Assembly (NCBI GenBank): GCA_945266285.1
Contig: CALYOP010000003.1
Location: 186,001-250,000 of the forward strand
Reading direction: 5' to 3'
From: an uncultured Commensalibacter sp.
GTDB taxonomy: Bacteria > Pseudomonadota > Alphaproteobacteria > Acetobacterales > Acetobacteraceae
DNA: 64,000 nt
Position 1 is the stretch's first letter, and each line of letters starts with the position of its first letter. This document shows positions 17,086 through 26,729 of the stretch, piece after piece. Under the pieces are notes generated by a model that was not told the origin of the DNA, ran no database searches, and saw only the letters and a list, made by a program, of their open reading frames with translations. The position numbers were made by a program, and so were the translations under genes.

Positions 17086-18039
17086 TTATTGCAGAATATC
17101 AATTGTATAATCAGAAAGGGGTAAGTTCTTATGAATGACCCCTTTTTGACGTAAAAAAGAATAAAGCCGTTCATATTTACCCTTATCAAGTAAACCAGGA
17201 TTTTTACTAACGCGGGGTAATGTCGCAATCCAAGCCGCTTTGTTTAATGGGCTAACCAATTGTGGGAAATCTTTTGCGGCTTTTTCATAAATTTCTTCAT
17301 GATGATTCAGAAGGTAATTGGTTCCTTCTTGCAATGCCAACATGAATTCCTTAAATTTTGGATCATGAGCAGCATCTTTCCGTGCAATAAAAATTAATTC
17401 ATCACAAATTGGAACACCATATTCTTCGGGATAAAAAACTTTCCCTTTGAATTGACGTTGCTGTAAATCAATCCATTCATAATTTCGATTAGCGCCCGTA
17501 ATCGCATCGACTTTTCCGGTTAATAATGCCTGTTCTAATTGAAAATTAACATTAATGACCTGAACGTCTGAAAGTTTTACACCCGCATTCTCTAATAAAG
17601 TAGAAAGAATAGACCGCTCATCCCCAGCAATAGAAACCCCGATTTTCTTTCCTTTTAGATCACGAATTTCCGAGATATTAGGGCCCACAATTAATGTATC
17701 TAATGGCGTATCCAATAAGGTTCCAATTCGGATCAATGGAATAGACTGATCAACCATCATCCCAAGTTGAATTGGATAAGAAATCGCTAAATCAGCTTTA
17801 CCCGCAGCCACCATCCGTGGTGGCATACCAGGATCAGCAGGAGCAATCAATTCAACATCTAAATGATGTCGTTCAAAGGCGCCGCTATATTTTGCGGCTA
17901 ATAGCGATTCATGGCTGGAATTTAAAAACCAGTCTAAAATGACCGTTACTTTTTCATTAGCCTTTACCGATAAAGCATTCCCAATCATCAGATAAAAGGC
18001 AAAAATTTTAATTCCGATTTTTAGATATTTCATTATCAA
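17086..18039 (-). CDS. ThiY-like periplasmic binding protein for a thiamine precursor
   Basis: A 317-residue NMT1/THI5-type solute-binding protein. A signal peptide covers residues 1-28. The mature start VTVILDWFLNSSHESLLAAK matches the ThiY/THI5 pattern (WF...SH) and DLAISYPIQLGMMVDQ, DLKGKKIGVS and LLTGKVDAITGANRNYE follow the fold. ThiY proteins bind formyl-aminopyrimidine or HMP for ABC uptake. It starts 6 bases after the TonB-dependent receptor stop, so it belongs to the same TPP-controlled transcript. The ATPase and permease partners (ThiZ, ThiX) are not in the window. The exact ligand is inferred from family and riboswitch. Confidence 0.8.
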   Translation of the reverse strand: MIMKYLKIGIKIFAFYLMIGNALSVKANEKVTVILDWFLNSSHESLLAAKYSGAFERHHLDVELIAPADPGMPPRMVAAGKADLAISYPIQLGMMVDQSIPLIRIGTLLDTPLDTLIVGPNISEIRDLKGKKIGVSIAGDERSILSTLLENAGVKLSDVQVINVNFQLEQALLTGKVDAITGANRNYEWIDLQQRQFKGKVFYPEEYGVPICDELIFIARKDAAHDPKFKEFMLALQEGTNYLLNHHEEIYEKAAKDFPQLVSPLNKAAWIATLPRVSKNPGLLDKGKYERLYSFLRQKGVIHKNLPLSDYTIDILQ

Positions 18040-18045
18040 ACCTAC

Positions 18046-20433
18046 CTAAAATGCTGAAGTAACGGTAAACATCGCTGCAAAACCACCACCAACGTAATAA
18101 TACGGCGAAGAACCCGCAATCTTGGTTCCATATTTACCGGTAACGGCATGCGCATTGCTGGTTGGACTTGTAATACCTGAACGATATTTCTGATCCGTGA
18201 TGTTGATAAAGTTTAACCGTATTTCCGGATGTCTGGCTTCAGTTAAATCAGGTAAACGATAACCGAAAGCCAAATTACCGGTCGCATAAGTACCCAATCG
18301 TTCATCATTCATAAAGGTTGAATATTGTGGCCCTGTGACTTTGACATTGCCAGTTGCAAAAAACTTACCATTATCATAGGTCAAGCCAATCGCTGTTTGC
18401 CAAGGCGGACTTCTTACCGCTCTTTTCCCCTTTGTAGGCAAAAGATCGCCATTGGTTGCAAAATCATTATCCATCGTTGCATGCAAATATTCAGCAGAAA
18501 CATAAGGACTAAAATGATGCCAGGGTTTCAATCCCAATTCGACATCAACGCCCCGCGATGTTTGTCCACCGGCATTAATGCTTGATCCGACCCAAGCCCC
18601 ATTTTCGCGTAAGATCGTTGAAATCAACCGATTGGTATAATTATAATTAAAAAAGGTAATGCTACCAATCAATCTAGGGCCATTATAGCGATATCCCAAT
18701 TCTTCTTCGATTGAATATTCTGTTTTTAGCCGGTTGGATCCTTTATGGGAAAGCGAACCGCTACTGGGATCATAAGTATCATATAAAGTTGATTCATGGG
18801 GGACAGCAAAATTGGTACTGACACTGGCAAATAATTGATGTTCGGGCGTAAATTGGTAACGCAATCCCAAACGTGGCAAAGGTTTCGATACATTCATCCC
18901 CGTACGATATTGCGGGCCTGGCAAATGATTCCATCCTACACGGGATAATAAAACCTGTTTAAATCCTGCATCTACAAATAATTTGTGATCCATAAAATCC
19001 ATATGATCACCGATAAAAATCGCATTGATCTGGGTAATGGTATTATGTCCCCCCGCCGATAAAGCTTTTCCATCTGGCAGACGAATATGAGATTTTCCCC
19101 CACCCCACAAATCCCATGGCTTACCATTTGAATTTACCGGTGTATAAGGTTCATTAACCATATTATCTGAATAATCATACCAGTAACCGAGTACTACATG
19201 ATGATGTGGAATACGCCAGTGTAATTCAGGCGTAAAACCCGAACGATAGGTTCGTTGTAACCAATCCCCCATTACGGTAGCTGTATTGTTTTTTGCACCA
19301 GGAATATTGATCGCTTCAGAAACGGGTTGCGTTCCTTGCCAATTTCCATTGGCATTTAAAGTGGTTCCATAAGGGCTATTTCCATAACCATATTGGAAAT
19401 AAGGCGTTACCGTTAATTGTAATTCATCGTTTAATGTGAATTGCGCCGGGGCCGCCATATAAAATAATCGGAAGGTCTGCTGATAAAGTTTCCAATAATT
19501 TGCGTTATTGGCAGACAACTTATCCCATGTCCCCGTATAATTACTGTCATTCTTTATCCCGTTGGCCTTCCATTCATCCTTGGTTGGTGTGTAATAGGAT
19601 GAAATCATGGCATAATTCCAATTCCCAAACAGAGAAATTTTATTATCTTTTCCCCAATCTTTGGTGAATTTGAAATCAATATGTTGCCGATGATTGGAAC
19701 CCGTCCCGCGCCAACTATCCCCATCGGTATAGGAATACGAGATAAATCCTCTTATACCGGTTTTTCCGATTTCTCCGGTTTCAACCCGCGCAAAAGCGCG
19801 ACTGGTATGATAAGAACCATAAGATAAATTAACCAATGCACCGGCTTTTTGTGCGGGATCATGCATTTTCATATTGATCACCCCGCCCGCAGCATTGATT
19901 ACGGGACTATCAAGATCAGCCGTGCCAGGTGCCAAAGAAATTGATTCATAATTTTCACTATCAATGAACTGGTTCGGATAACCATAACCATCAGAAATGT
20001 CATTTAACGGCATGCCTTCAAGTACATAACCCATGGCATTATCCGTCATCCCACGCACGGTAATATCCGTTTGGGGTGAAATTCCAAACGGATCGGACGT
20101 TGAAACATTCGCACCTGGCAATAAGCTTATAAAATTAAAAGCATTTCCAGTTGGAATTTCTCTTTGAATATAAGCCGAAGAAACGGTACTGATCCCTTTA
20201 CTTTCGGTCTGAGGTTTGATCAGACCACCCCCCGCTTCTTTACCAACCGGTCCATAAGCCGTTGGAAAACCCTTCCATTGATGGCGAACAACAATATGTT
20301 CGGTTTGATCATCATAAGATAGCGTTTGTGAATCGGCTGAATAAGTACCATCAGCCGCGTATGCTTTGTTAAAGGCAAAATTAAACAAGGCCAGACACAG
20401 CCCTGCTGATACAGTATATTGATATATAGACAC
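18046..20433 (-). CDS. TonB-dependent outer membrane receptor under TPP riboswitch control
   Basis: The 795-residue protein starts at GTG 20433. The frame runs on to 20493, but that part is the TPP riboswitch itself, and GGGAG lies 5 bases before the GTG. A signal peptide (ending about AYA-ADG), a possible TonB box (EHIVVR), the plug domain (FNFISLLPGANVSTSDPFG, TDITVRGM, GGVINMK) and a 22-strand barrel ending in VTSAF are visible. The last residue is Phe, as usual for outer membrane barrels. Riboswitch and neighbour suggest it imports thiamine or a precursor, energised by a TonB-ExbBD complex. The operon at 32-36 kb is a candidate energiser. Confidence 0.88.
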   Translation of the reverse strand: MSIYQYTVSAGLCLALFNFAFNKAYAADGTYSADSQTLSYDDQTEHIVVRHQWKGFPTAYGPVGKEAGGGLIKPQTESKGISTVSSAYIQREIPTGNAFNFISLLPGANVSTSDPFGISPQTDITVRGMTDNAMGYVLEGMPLNDISDGYGYPNQFIDSENYESISLAPGTADLDSPVINAAGGVINMKMHDPAQKAGALVNLSYGSYHTSRAFARVETGEIGKTGIRGFISYSYTDGDSWRGTGSNHRQHIDFKFTKDWGKDNKISLFGNWNYAMISSYYTPTKDEWKANGIKNDSNYTGTWDKLSANNANYWKLYQQTFRLFYMAAPAQFTLNDELQLTVTPYFQYGYGNSPYGTTLNANGNWQGTQPVSEAINIPGAKNNTATVMGDWLQRTYRSGFTPELHWRIPHHHVVLGYWYDYSDNMVNEPYTPVNSNGKPWDLWGGGKSHIRLPDGKALSAGGHNTITQINAIFIGDHMDFMDHKLFVDAGFKQVLLSRVGWNHLPGPQYRTGMNVSKPLPRLGLRYQFTPEHQLFASVSTNFAVPHESTLYDTYDPSSGSLSHKGSNRLKTEYSIEEELGYRYNGPRLIGSITFFNYNYTNRLISTILRENGAWVGSSINAGGQTSRGVDVELGLKPWHHFSPYVSAEYLHATMDNDFATNGDLLPTKGKRAVRSPPWQTAIGLTYDNGKFFATGNVKVTGPQYSTFMNDERLGTYATGNLAFGYRLPDLTEARHPEIRLNFINITDQKYRSGITSPTSNAHAVTGKYGTKIAGSSPYYYVGGGFAAMFTVTSAF

Positions 20434-20508
20434 GCTTACTCCCTTCGCTGGCATAATCCAGATCAGGTTCAACGGGTTTGTTCTCAGTCCCAAAAGGACA
20501 CCCCGGAT
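20434..20508 (-). promoter_or_regulatory. TPP riboswitch (THI element)
   Basis: On the minus strand the conserved blocks follow in order: CGGGGTG, CTGAGA, ACCCGTTGAACCTGATCTGG and ATGCCAGCGAAGGGA. This is a standard thiamine pyrophosphate aptamer. Its 3' end (AGCGAAGGGAG) contains the likely ribosome binding site of the receptor gene, only 5 bases from the GTG, so ligand binding should close the P1 helix and hide the site (translational control, inferred). No terminator hairpin is seen between aptamer and start. Confidence 0.93.
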
Positions 20509-20561
20509 TTGAAAAAATAGTTTTAGTATCTATAATCTATTATATTTCTTTTGAACAGCAA

Positions 20562-22742
20562 TTATTCATTCCATTTTTCAGATAACAAGAACGGATGTGC
20601 CATATCTAAAAAGGCAACATTTCTATCCAATGCATCAGAAATTAAGGTCAAACAGGAAACTGCTGCACTGATTTCCATACGAACTGACAGATTTTCTTCA
20701 ACCTGTTCTTGTTTGCGTAACCGTGAAATCACGTTATGGGCCACCGCTACCGTACGCCCATAACGTCCACTGAACAAAGAAATACGCCGCAAAACGACTT
20801 TTAATAACACTTTGATATTATCCGTAACAATATCATGGTCAATCATGATCCGTAACCGAATAACATTTAATCCAATCATCATCACCGCTATTGTTCCATG
20901 GCTATAAGCCTGCACAACATGGGTATTTTTGGTCGTATTCATCTGACGCATCATTGTGACAAATGCGTCGGAAGTATGCGATAACCATTCTCTGGGATTT
21001 GGCCTTTGCGCGACACGAGCAAGCTGTTGCATATTCCCCAAAAGCGTTTGCCGAAGCTGCCGCCGCATATTGATAGGATTATAAGGGTAAATCAAAGTAA
21101 ATGCAGCAATGGAAAAGAATATTCCCCCCATTAACGTATAGATATTATTCAAAAACGTAATTTCATCGACACGGCTTTGATTATTCACCCCAACCATATA
21201 GAAAAAATAAGGCGCATATGACGCAGCAACAGGCAAGGTTTTGACATCAGCAATACCCAGACCGCATAACATGGTCGGAATAAACAAGACAAACCACAAC
21301 ATTTCAATCGTATCGGGAACGGCCATAAAACAAAAAACCATAATCCCACCGATTAAAACAGCCCATATTGATCCTTTAAACCACCCCCAACATACCAGGG
21401 ATGGGTTTTCAAACAAACAAAACCGCGCACATCCCATACAAAGCAAGGAAACACAACCGCCCCCTTGATCCCAACCCGTGACCTGCCACATCAGACAAGC
21501 CCCCATTGTTGCAACAAACGTCCGAAGCGCATGTTTCCAAGCTAGACTATAATTAGGTCTGGTTTTAACCGAAAAACGAAAATTGTCTCCGACTTTTGGA
21601 TGACAACTTTTGTCATATTCCATCAAGGTAATCTGAAGTTCACCCAAAAGTTCGCTTAAACTCCGATAAAGAATACGGTCATTCAGAATTTTCTGGTTAT
21701 AAACTTCATCATGAAATTCCGGCGAATCATTTTGTTCAAAAAAACTATTCGTAATCCGTTGACGACATTCCCAACGAAGCGCTTCCAACAATTTTCGCTG
21801 TTCTCGATAATCTCCGCCTCTATTCAACTGTTTGATTATTTTTTCCAAACAGTCGCGCGCTTCGGGAAGTATACTGTTAAAAGTTAAATTTTCATCTTTG
21901 AAGCAACGCATATGAATGGACATTCCCATTGTACGCGCCAATACGGCCGTCACTGAATAAAATGCCGCATGAGCATGATCGCCCGAATGGTAATCATAAC
22001 CGCGCATTTCTGCTTCGCGAAATTCAACGTTGTTATTATAGGTCGTAATTGCCGTAAATAATTCATTCGACCGCGAAGCTGCCAATTCATCCCCCGCAAG
22101 CATATCGGATATGGCCTTTACGGTTCCTTCTATAGCGGTCAAAAGATTTTTGTTTAATTCTTCATGGGCTTTGGTTGTTAGATTAAAATCGAAAAAACGC
22201 CCTACGAAATCATCTGCCAGAACACCCAAAATAATATAAGTGGCCCGTGCTATTGCCAGCATGAAGATCCCTTCGGGATGTTCAACGGAGCTAAACGCAA
22301 TAATAGCACAAGTATAGCCGGCCAAAACCATTGCATAGGCCTGGAAATTGCGCATACAAACCGCAAACCAGCAACACCCACCCACAAACAAGGCAACCGT
22401 CAAATCAAACAGCATCGGTTGTTGTGGAAAAGCCGCCACAATTAAAACCGCTGTTACGGCACCCCCAATAGTACCGACAATACGCCAATAAGCTTTGGAT
22501 ATCGTTTCACCACGCGATGTATTTCTTGCAACAATCCATACGGTCATGGGTGCCCATTTAGGGCTATCCATTTCCATCCACAATGCAATCGCTAAAGCTA
22601 CAAAAGTAGCCAACGTTGTACGGAGCGAAAAAAGTAAAGACGAACGTGACGGGGCATATAGCCAACGAAAGGATGTTAAGAAATCCTTGTTAAACAATAA
22701 ATGCTTATCTAACCAAGGCTGTAATGCCTGAAGTTTGACCAC
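20562..22742 (-). CDS. FUSC family transporter (AaeB-like), copy 1
   Basis: A 726-residue inner membrane protein. It has the FUSC layout: a first block of about five to six membrane segments (30-190), a cytoplasmic helical domain (200-390) and a second membrane block (405-560), then a helical C-terminus. The first block begins with ALWMEMDSPKWAPMTVWIVA, the hallmark of the aromatic carboxylic acid exporter branch. Such proteins are thought to export p-hydroxybenzoate and related acids; the partner membrane-fusion protein AaeA is absent here. It is a clear paralogue of the next gene upstream (22922-25081), which lies 180 bases away on the same strand. Confidence 0.8.
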   Translation of the reverse strand: MVKLQALQPWLDKHLLFNKDFLTSFRWLYAPSRSSLLFSLRTTLATFVALAIALWMEMDSPKWAPMTVWIVARNTSRGETISKAYWRIVGTIGGAVTAVLIVAAFPQQPMLFDLTVALFVGGCCWFAVCMRNFQAYAMVLAGYTCAIIAFSSVEHPEGIFMLAIARATYIILGVLADDFVGRFFDFNLTTKAHEELNKNLLTAIEGTVKAISDMLAGDELAASRSNELFTAITTYNNNVEFREAEMRGYDYHSGDHAHAAFYSVTAVLARTMGMSIHMRCFKDENLTFNSILPEARDCLEKIIKQLNRGGDYREQRKLLEALRWECRQRITNSFFEQNDSPEFHDEVYNQKILNDRILYRSLSELLGELQITLMEYDKSCHPKVGDNFRFSVKTRPNYSLAWKHALRTFVATMGACLMWQVTGWDQGGGCVSLLCMGCARFCLFENPSLVCWGWFKGSIWAVLIGGIMVFCFMAVPDTIEMLWFVLFIPTMLCGLGIADVKTLPVAASYAPYFFYMVGVNNQSRVDEITFLNNIYTLMGGIFFSIAAFTLIYPYNPINMRRQLRQTLLGNMQQLARVAQRPNPREWLSHTSDAFVTMMRQMNTTKNTHVVQAYSHGTIAVMMIGLNVIRLRIMIDHDIVTDNIKVLLKVVLRRISLFSGRYGRTVAVAHNVISRLRKQEQVEENLSVRMEISAAVSCLTLISDALDRNVAFLDMAHPFLLSEKWNE

Positions 22743-22921
22743 GTAAGACCTTTATAAATTAATGAAATGAACGAAAATAATGATTAGGGAAATCAATCCC
22801 CTTACACTTTCGATTTGTTACGCATGCTATAAGATAAAGGTTTTATACTGTTATCAACTGGTGAGCAACTTTTCTTTAAAGCAGCTGGCATAACATTTTG
22901 TATTTTTTGGAAAAATTCTCA

Positions 22922-25081
22922 TTAAGATTCAATAGCTTGATCATCTGCGCTATCAAGAAACACCGCATTTTTATCAAGCGCATATGAAATAAGAATCAAG
23001 GATGTTATGGCATTACTGATTTCCAAACGCCGTGCCACGTTTTTTTCATTCGCCTCACGTGATCGCAATTTACGAATAGCACTATGCGCGATGGTAACCG
23101 TACGTCGATAACGCCCCCCTCGGAATTGCGCAATACGGCGCAAGACAACACGTAATTGTTGTTTGATGTCTTCCGGTAAAACGTCATTTTTTATCAAAAA
23201 TCTCAGGCGAATAATATTCACACCAATCGCCATCAAAGCCAAAGCACCACGATTATAGGCTTCCGACAATTCAGCTTCCTGCTTTATATTAAATTGCCGC
23301 ATGATATTGACAAATTGATCCGTTGCATTTGCTACCCAACGCCGGGTTCGGGGTATGGGCTGTAATGTCGGTAATGCACGAAGACTAAGCAACATTTTAC
23401 GTCGGATTTCTTGACGATGCTTTTTCGGATCATAAGGCGATATAAACCGAAAGGCAATTGCTGACATAAAACCTGCAAATGCCATCGCGATCGCATTATT
23501 AAAAAACGTTAATTCATCCATGCGCCCCTGATTGCTGATTAACAACATAAAAGGCAAAAAGATCGTGTATCCCATACTGGTACCACGTGTGCTTGGATTA
23601 TAAATCGACAACCCACCCACAAAAAGTGGCAAGAAGAACGCAAGATAAACCATTTCGATGGTATTAGACTGCCCCATCATGGTAAAATTGACCAGTCCCC
23701 CAATCGCGATGGCATAAAGCGTTCCCCGCAAAAATCCAATGCTCATTCGATAGGCATTTTCAAACAGACACAACCGACCACAAGCTATCACCAACAAGGT
23801 TAAGGCACTGACCATCTTATCCCATGCTGTAACTTCCCAGATCAAACATGCCAGCATAACCGCCGTGAAAACCCGTAAAGCATTCCCGTTGGCAACCTTA
23901 ATATTATACCATTGATGCATCGGGAAACGAAAATGATCACCCGGAATTGGCTGAATACTCTTTTTATATTCAGCAAGTGTAACGCTAATCTCTCCTAAAA
24001 GCTCACTCAGCGCACGATACAAAATACGTTCGCCCAACAAATCTGATGAAGCTTCATTATCCAATATCTGCAATGATTTATTGACATCAGATATAAAATA
24101 ATCCGTAATTCGTTGCCGACATTCCCATCTAAGCTGTTCTAATCCTCTTAAAGATCGTCCGAAATCGGTTCCTTTTTGCAGATTATCCAAAAGATCCTGC
24201 AAAGCTGCCCGGACATAAGCAATAATAATTTCAAAGCTGTCGCTTTTTTCCTTCAATTCCATCATGTAAACGGAAAGACTGGCAGTCCGCGTTAAGACAG
24301 CACTTACAGAAAATAAAGAGGCATGCGCATGATCAACCGAATGGTCATTTCCATGCATTTCGAATTTTCTGAATTCAAAGGAAGTTCTAAATTGTGATAT
24401 TTTGGAAAAAATAGCATGACTACGGAATCCTGCTTCGTGATCACCGTCCAAAATATCAATAACGGTTTTTAACCCACTTCTTATTGTCGTAAGAAGATTA
24501 TCCTCCATAACATCACGCGCTTGGCGGTCAAGATTATGCGAAAATGCCCGTGCTACAAGATTTTCACAAGCAACCCCAAGGATAATGTAGGTTCCACGAG
24601 ACATCGCCAGCATGAAAACATTTTCTGGCTCTTCACTCGCGGCAAAAGCAATCAGAGCGCAGGTATAACCCGCCAAAACGGCACCATATGATGCCGAAGA
24701 TCGGATTAAACTTCCGATCCAACAACATAAAGCCAACCATATGGCCACTGAAAATTCAAATAAAAAGGGCTGCTGTGGAAAGGATATAACAATAAAAACC
24801 GCAATAACCACCCCGAGAATGGTTCCGATGACTCGCCATCGTGATCGGGCAATACTTTCACCACGCGTTGTCTGTGCCACAATCCATGTTGACATAAAAG
24901 CCCATTTTGGACTGTCCATTTCCATCCATAAGGCGATTGTCAAAGCTAGATACGAAGCAATAATTGTTCTGAAAGTAAAAAACAGCGCTTCTTTAGGGGG
25001 GCAGATGAACCAGTCAATTTTTTTAAATATACGCATAAACGGGAAACAGTACCCATTTAACAAGCTCTGGTCTTCTGCCAT
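22922..25081 (-). CDS. FUSC family transporter (AaeB-like), copy 2
   Basis: A 719-residue paralogue of the protein at 20562-22742. It has the same order: membrane block with ALWMEMDSPKWAFMSTWIVA, a cytoplasmic helical domain with ERILYRALSELLGEISVTL, then a second membrane block and a C-terminal helical region with VVLRRIAQFRGGRYRRTV. Corresponding segments can be aligned along the full length. Two copies in tandem suggest duplication and possible division of labour, for example different weak acids or a hetero-complex (inference). It lies upstream of copy 1. Confidence 0.8.
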   Translation of the reverse strand: MAEDQSLLNGYCFPFMRIFKKIDWFICPPKEALFFTFRTIIASYLALTIALWMEMDSPKWAFMSTWIVAQTTRGESIARSRWRVIGTILGVVIAVFIVISFPQQPFLFEFSVAIWLALCCWIGSLIRSSASYGAVLAGYTCALIAFAASEEPENVFMLAMSRGTYIILGVACENLVARAFSHNLDRQARDVMEDNLLTTIRSGLKTVIDILDGDHEAGFRSHAIFSKISQFRTSFEFRKFEMHGNDHSVDHAHASLFSVSAVLTRTASLSVYMMELKEKSDSFEIIIAYVRAALQDLLDNLQKGTDFGRSLRGLEQLRWECRQRITDYFISDVNKSLQILDNEASSDLLGERILYRALSELLGEISVTLAEYKKSIQPIPGDHFRFPMHQWYNIKVANGNALRVFTAVMLACLIWEVTAWDKMVSALTLLVIACGRLCLFENAYRMSIGFLRGTLYAIAIGGLVNFTMMGQSNTIEMVYLAFFLPLFVGGLSIYNPSTRGTSMGYTIFLPFMLLISNQGRMDELTFFNNAIAMAFAGFMSAIAFRFISPYDPKKHRQEIRRKMLLSLRALPTLQPIPRTRRWVANATDQFVNIMRQFNIKQEAELSEAYNRGALALMAIGVNIIRLRFLIKNDVLPEDIKQQLRVVLRRIAQFRGGRYRRTVTIAHSAIRKLRSREANEKNVARRLEISNAITSLILISYALDKNAVFLDSADDQAIES

Positions 25082-25145
25082 AAGGTAATCTTCTTAGCGT
25101 CAAAATAATCAAATAAAGCTATTTAATAAAATAATTATCACGTGG

Positions 25146-26702
25146 TTATATCATTGTTAAAAGCACACAAAGGATTGATAGTAATAAGGGTATCCACCGT
25201 CCTCCATATGAAAAGATAGTCGGTGATAACGGACCAGATAAAGAAACGGCTTCTACTTTTTGTTGATTCCAGCCAATGCGCATTTGCTCTCTACCATAAG
25301 AATCATATACTGCTGAGATTCCAGTATTAGCCACACGAACGATAGGGATACCTTCTTCCACCGCCCGTAACCTTACGGCAGCCAAATGTTGTCTCGGACC
25401 AGCGGAATCCCCATACCACGCATCATTCGTAATATTCAACAACCATTTTGGACGATCGCGTGAATCCACAATTTGTCCAGAAAAAATTACCTCATAGCAA
25501 ATTAAAGCGCCAAAAGCGGTTAAATCTGGAATGTGGAAGGTCTCAACCTTTTCACCAGGGGTCAAAGCTTCACCAGGAACTACATGAAACGGAATTAACG
25601 CAGGTTGCGATTCACCAAAAGGCACTAATTTTGATTTATTATATTTTGCTACGATTTGCCCATCGGGCGGACTAAGTATAGCGACACTATTAAAAATCTG
25701 CTTCTGTGCATTCCAAGTAATAGCCCCAATCATACCGGCTGTCGCCTTCGAAGCCTGTTGCATCAACAATTTTCGTGCAAGCTCATCACTAGCCAGGTCA
25801 CCTGGAAATGCGCTTTCTGGCCATGCAAAAACAATTGGACGATTTGGCTCATGTTGCTTTTCCCGTAACTGATAGGCTTTTTGTATCCCCTCGCCTGTCA
25901 GTCGTAAATAAGTCTGGAAAATCATGAATGGGTTGTTATTTGCAATCTTTTCGCCTTCGGCAATATTGCCCTGCTCAATAACAACAATCGGAGTCTTGGG
26001 ATCCGCCATTGGGTTGGGTCCTAAACGGATCAAACCAAAAATCGCCCATCCCATCAATAAAATGCCGGAAGGGATAATAAATTTTTTACCAAGAATCGGC
26101 GTTAAAACAATCAATAAAGTCAGAAACGTTAACCCATCGACACCAATTACAGCAGCCAGCTGGATCCATATATCGCCTAATTTCCCTGGCCATTCCCAAC
26201 TGCTTCCTAATGGATTCCATGGGAAACCCGTTAAAATGGGATTCCACCAACTGGATGGTAGTAAAATTGCACGGGTCATGTCGCAAATGGTCCACAAACC
26301 TGCAAAAACGGGTATCCGACGCCATGTTTTAGGGCGAATATACGCATAAAGCAAAGTCGCAGCCCCAGTCCAAATTCCCAATAACATGGCACATAAAGGG
26401 GAAACGATAGGAACCAACCACCAAAAATCGTTGGCTCGGATCAAAATGGCATTCACTAGCCAAGATAACCCAACCGTATGCAAGCCGAAACCAAACCAGT
26501 AACCTTCAGCAAAAGCCGATTTTTTACTAGCTGCTCGATCAACACGATACAGAAGGCAGGGAAAAGTTAAAGCAAGAATGGGTAAAAAATATAACGGTGG
26601 AAAGGTGAGCGCAGATAACCCACCCATCCCCAACAAAAGCAAAACCCCTCGCCAGCCTTTAAGCTCCAGTAAGGGGAACAGAAAATGTCTCAGCGTTGCC
26701 AA
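25146..26702 (-). CDS. lnt: Apolipoprotein N-acyltransferase
   Basis: A 518-residue inner membrane enzyme that adds the third acyl chain to the N-terminal Cys of lipoproteins. About six membrane segments occupy residues 1-225, followed by a periplasmic nitrilase-like domain. The catalytic triad is visible: Glu in FAWPESAFP, Lys in AKYNKSKLVPFGE and Cys in GALICYEVIF. The FSYGGRW...LLLSILCVLL end is the usual last helix. It lies 27 bases after the OlsB-like gene and probably belongs to the fur-olsB-lnt transcript. A substrate in this window would be the lipoprotein-type transglycosylase. Confidence 0.94.
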   Translation of the reverse strand: MATLRHFLFPLLELKGWRGVLLLLGMGGLSALTFPPLYFLPILALTFPCLLYRVDRAASKKSAFAEGYWFGFGLHTVGLSWLVNAILIRANDFWWLVPIVSPLCAMLLGIWTGAATLLYAYIRPKTWRRIPVFAGLWTICDMTRAILLPSSWWNPILTGFPWNPLGSSWEWPGKLGDIWIQLAAVIGVDGLTFLTLLIVLTPILGKKFIIPSGILLMGWAIFGLIRLGPNPMADPKTPIVVIEQGNIAEGEKIANNNPFMIFQTYLRLTGEGIQKAYQLREKQHEPNRPIVFAWPESAFPGDLASDELARKLLMQQASKATAGMIGAITWNAQKQIFNSVAILSPPDGQIVAKYNKSKLVPFGESQPALIPFHVVPGEALTPGEKVETFHIPDLTAFGALICYEVIFSGQIVDSRDRPKWLLNITNDAWYGDSAGPRQHLAAVRLRAVEEGIPIVRVANTGISAVYDSYGREQMRIGWNQQKVEAVSLSGPLSPTIFSYGGRWIPLLLSILCVLLTMI

Positions 26703-26729
26703 GGATTTTCATCCATTGCAAACAACACG

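Noticed and set aside
20434-20493. N-terminal 20-residue extension of the TonB-dependent receptor
   Set aside because: The extra codons are the TPP riboswitch itself; the GTG at 20433 has a good ribosome binding site and gives a normal signal peptide.
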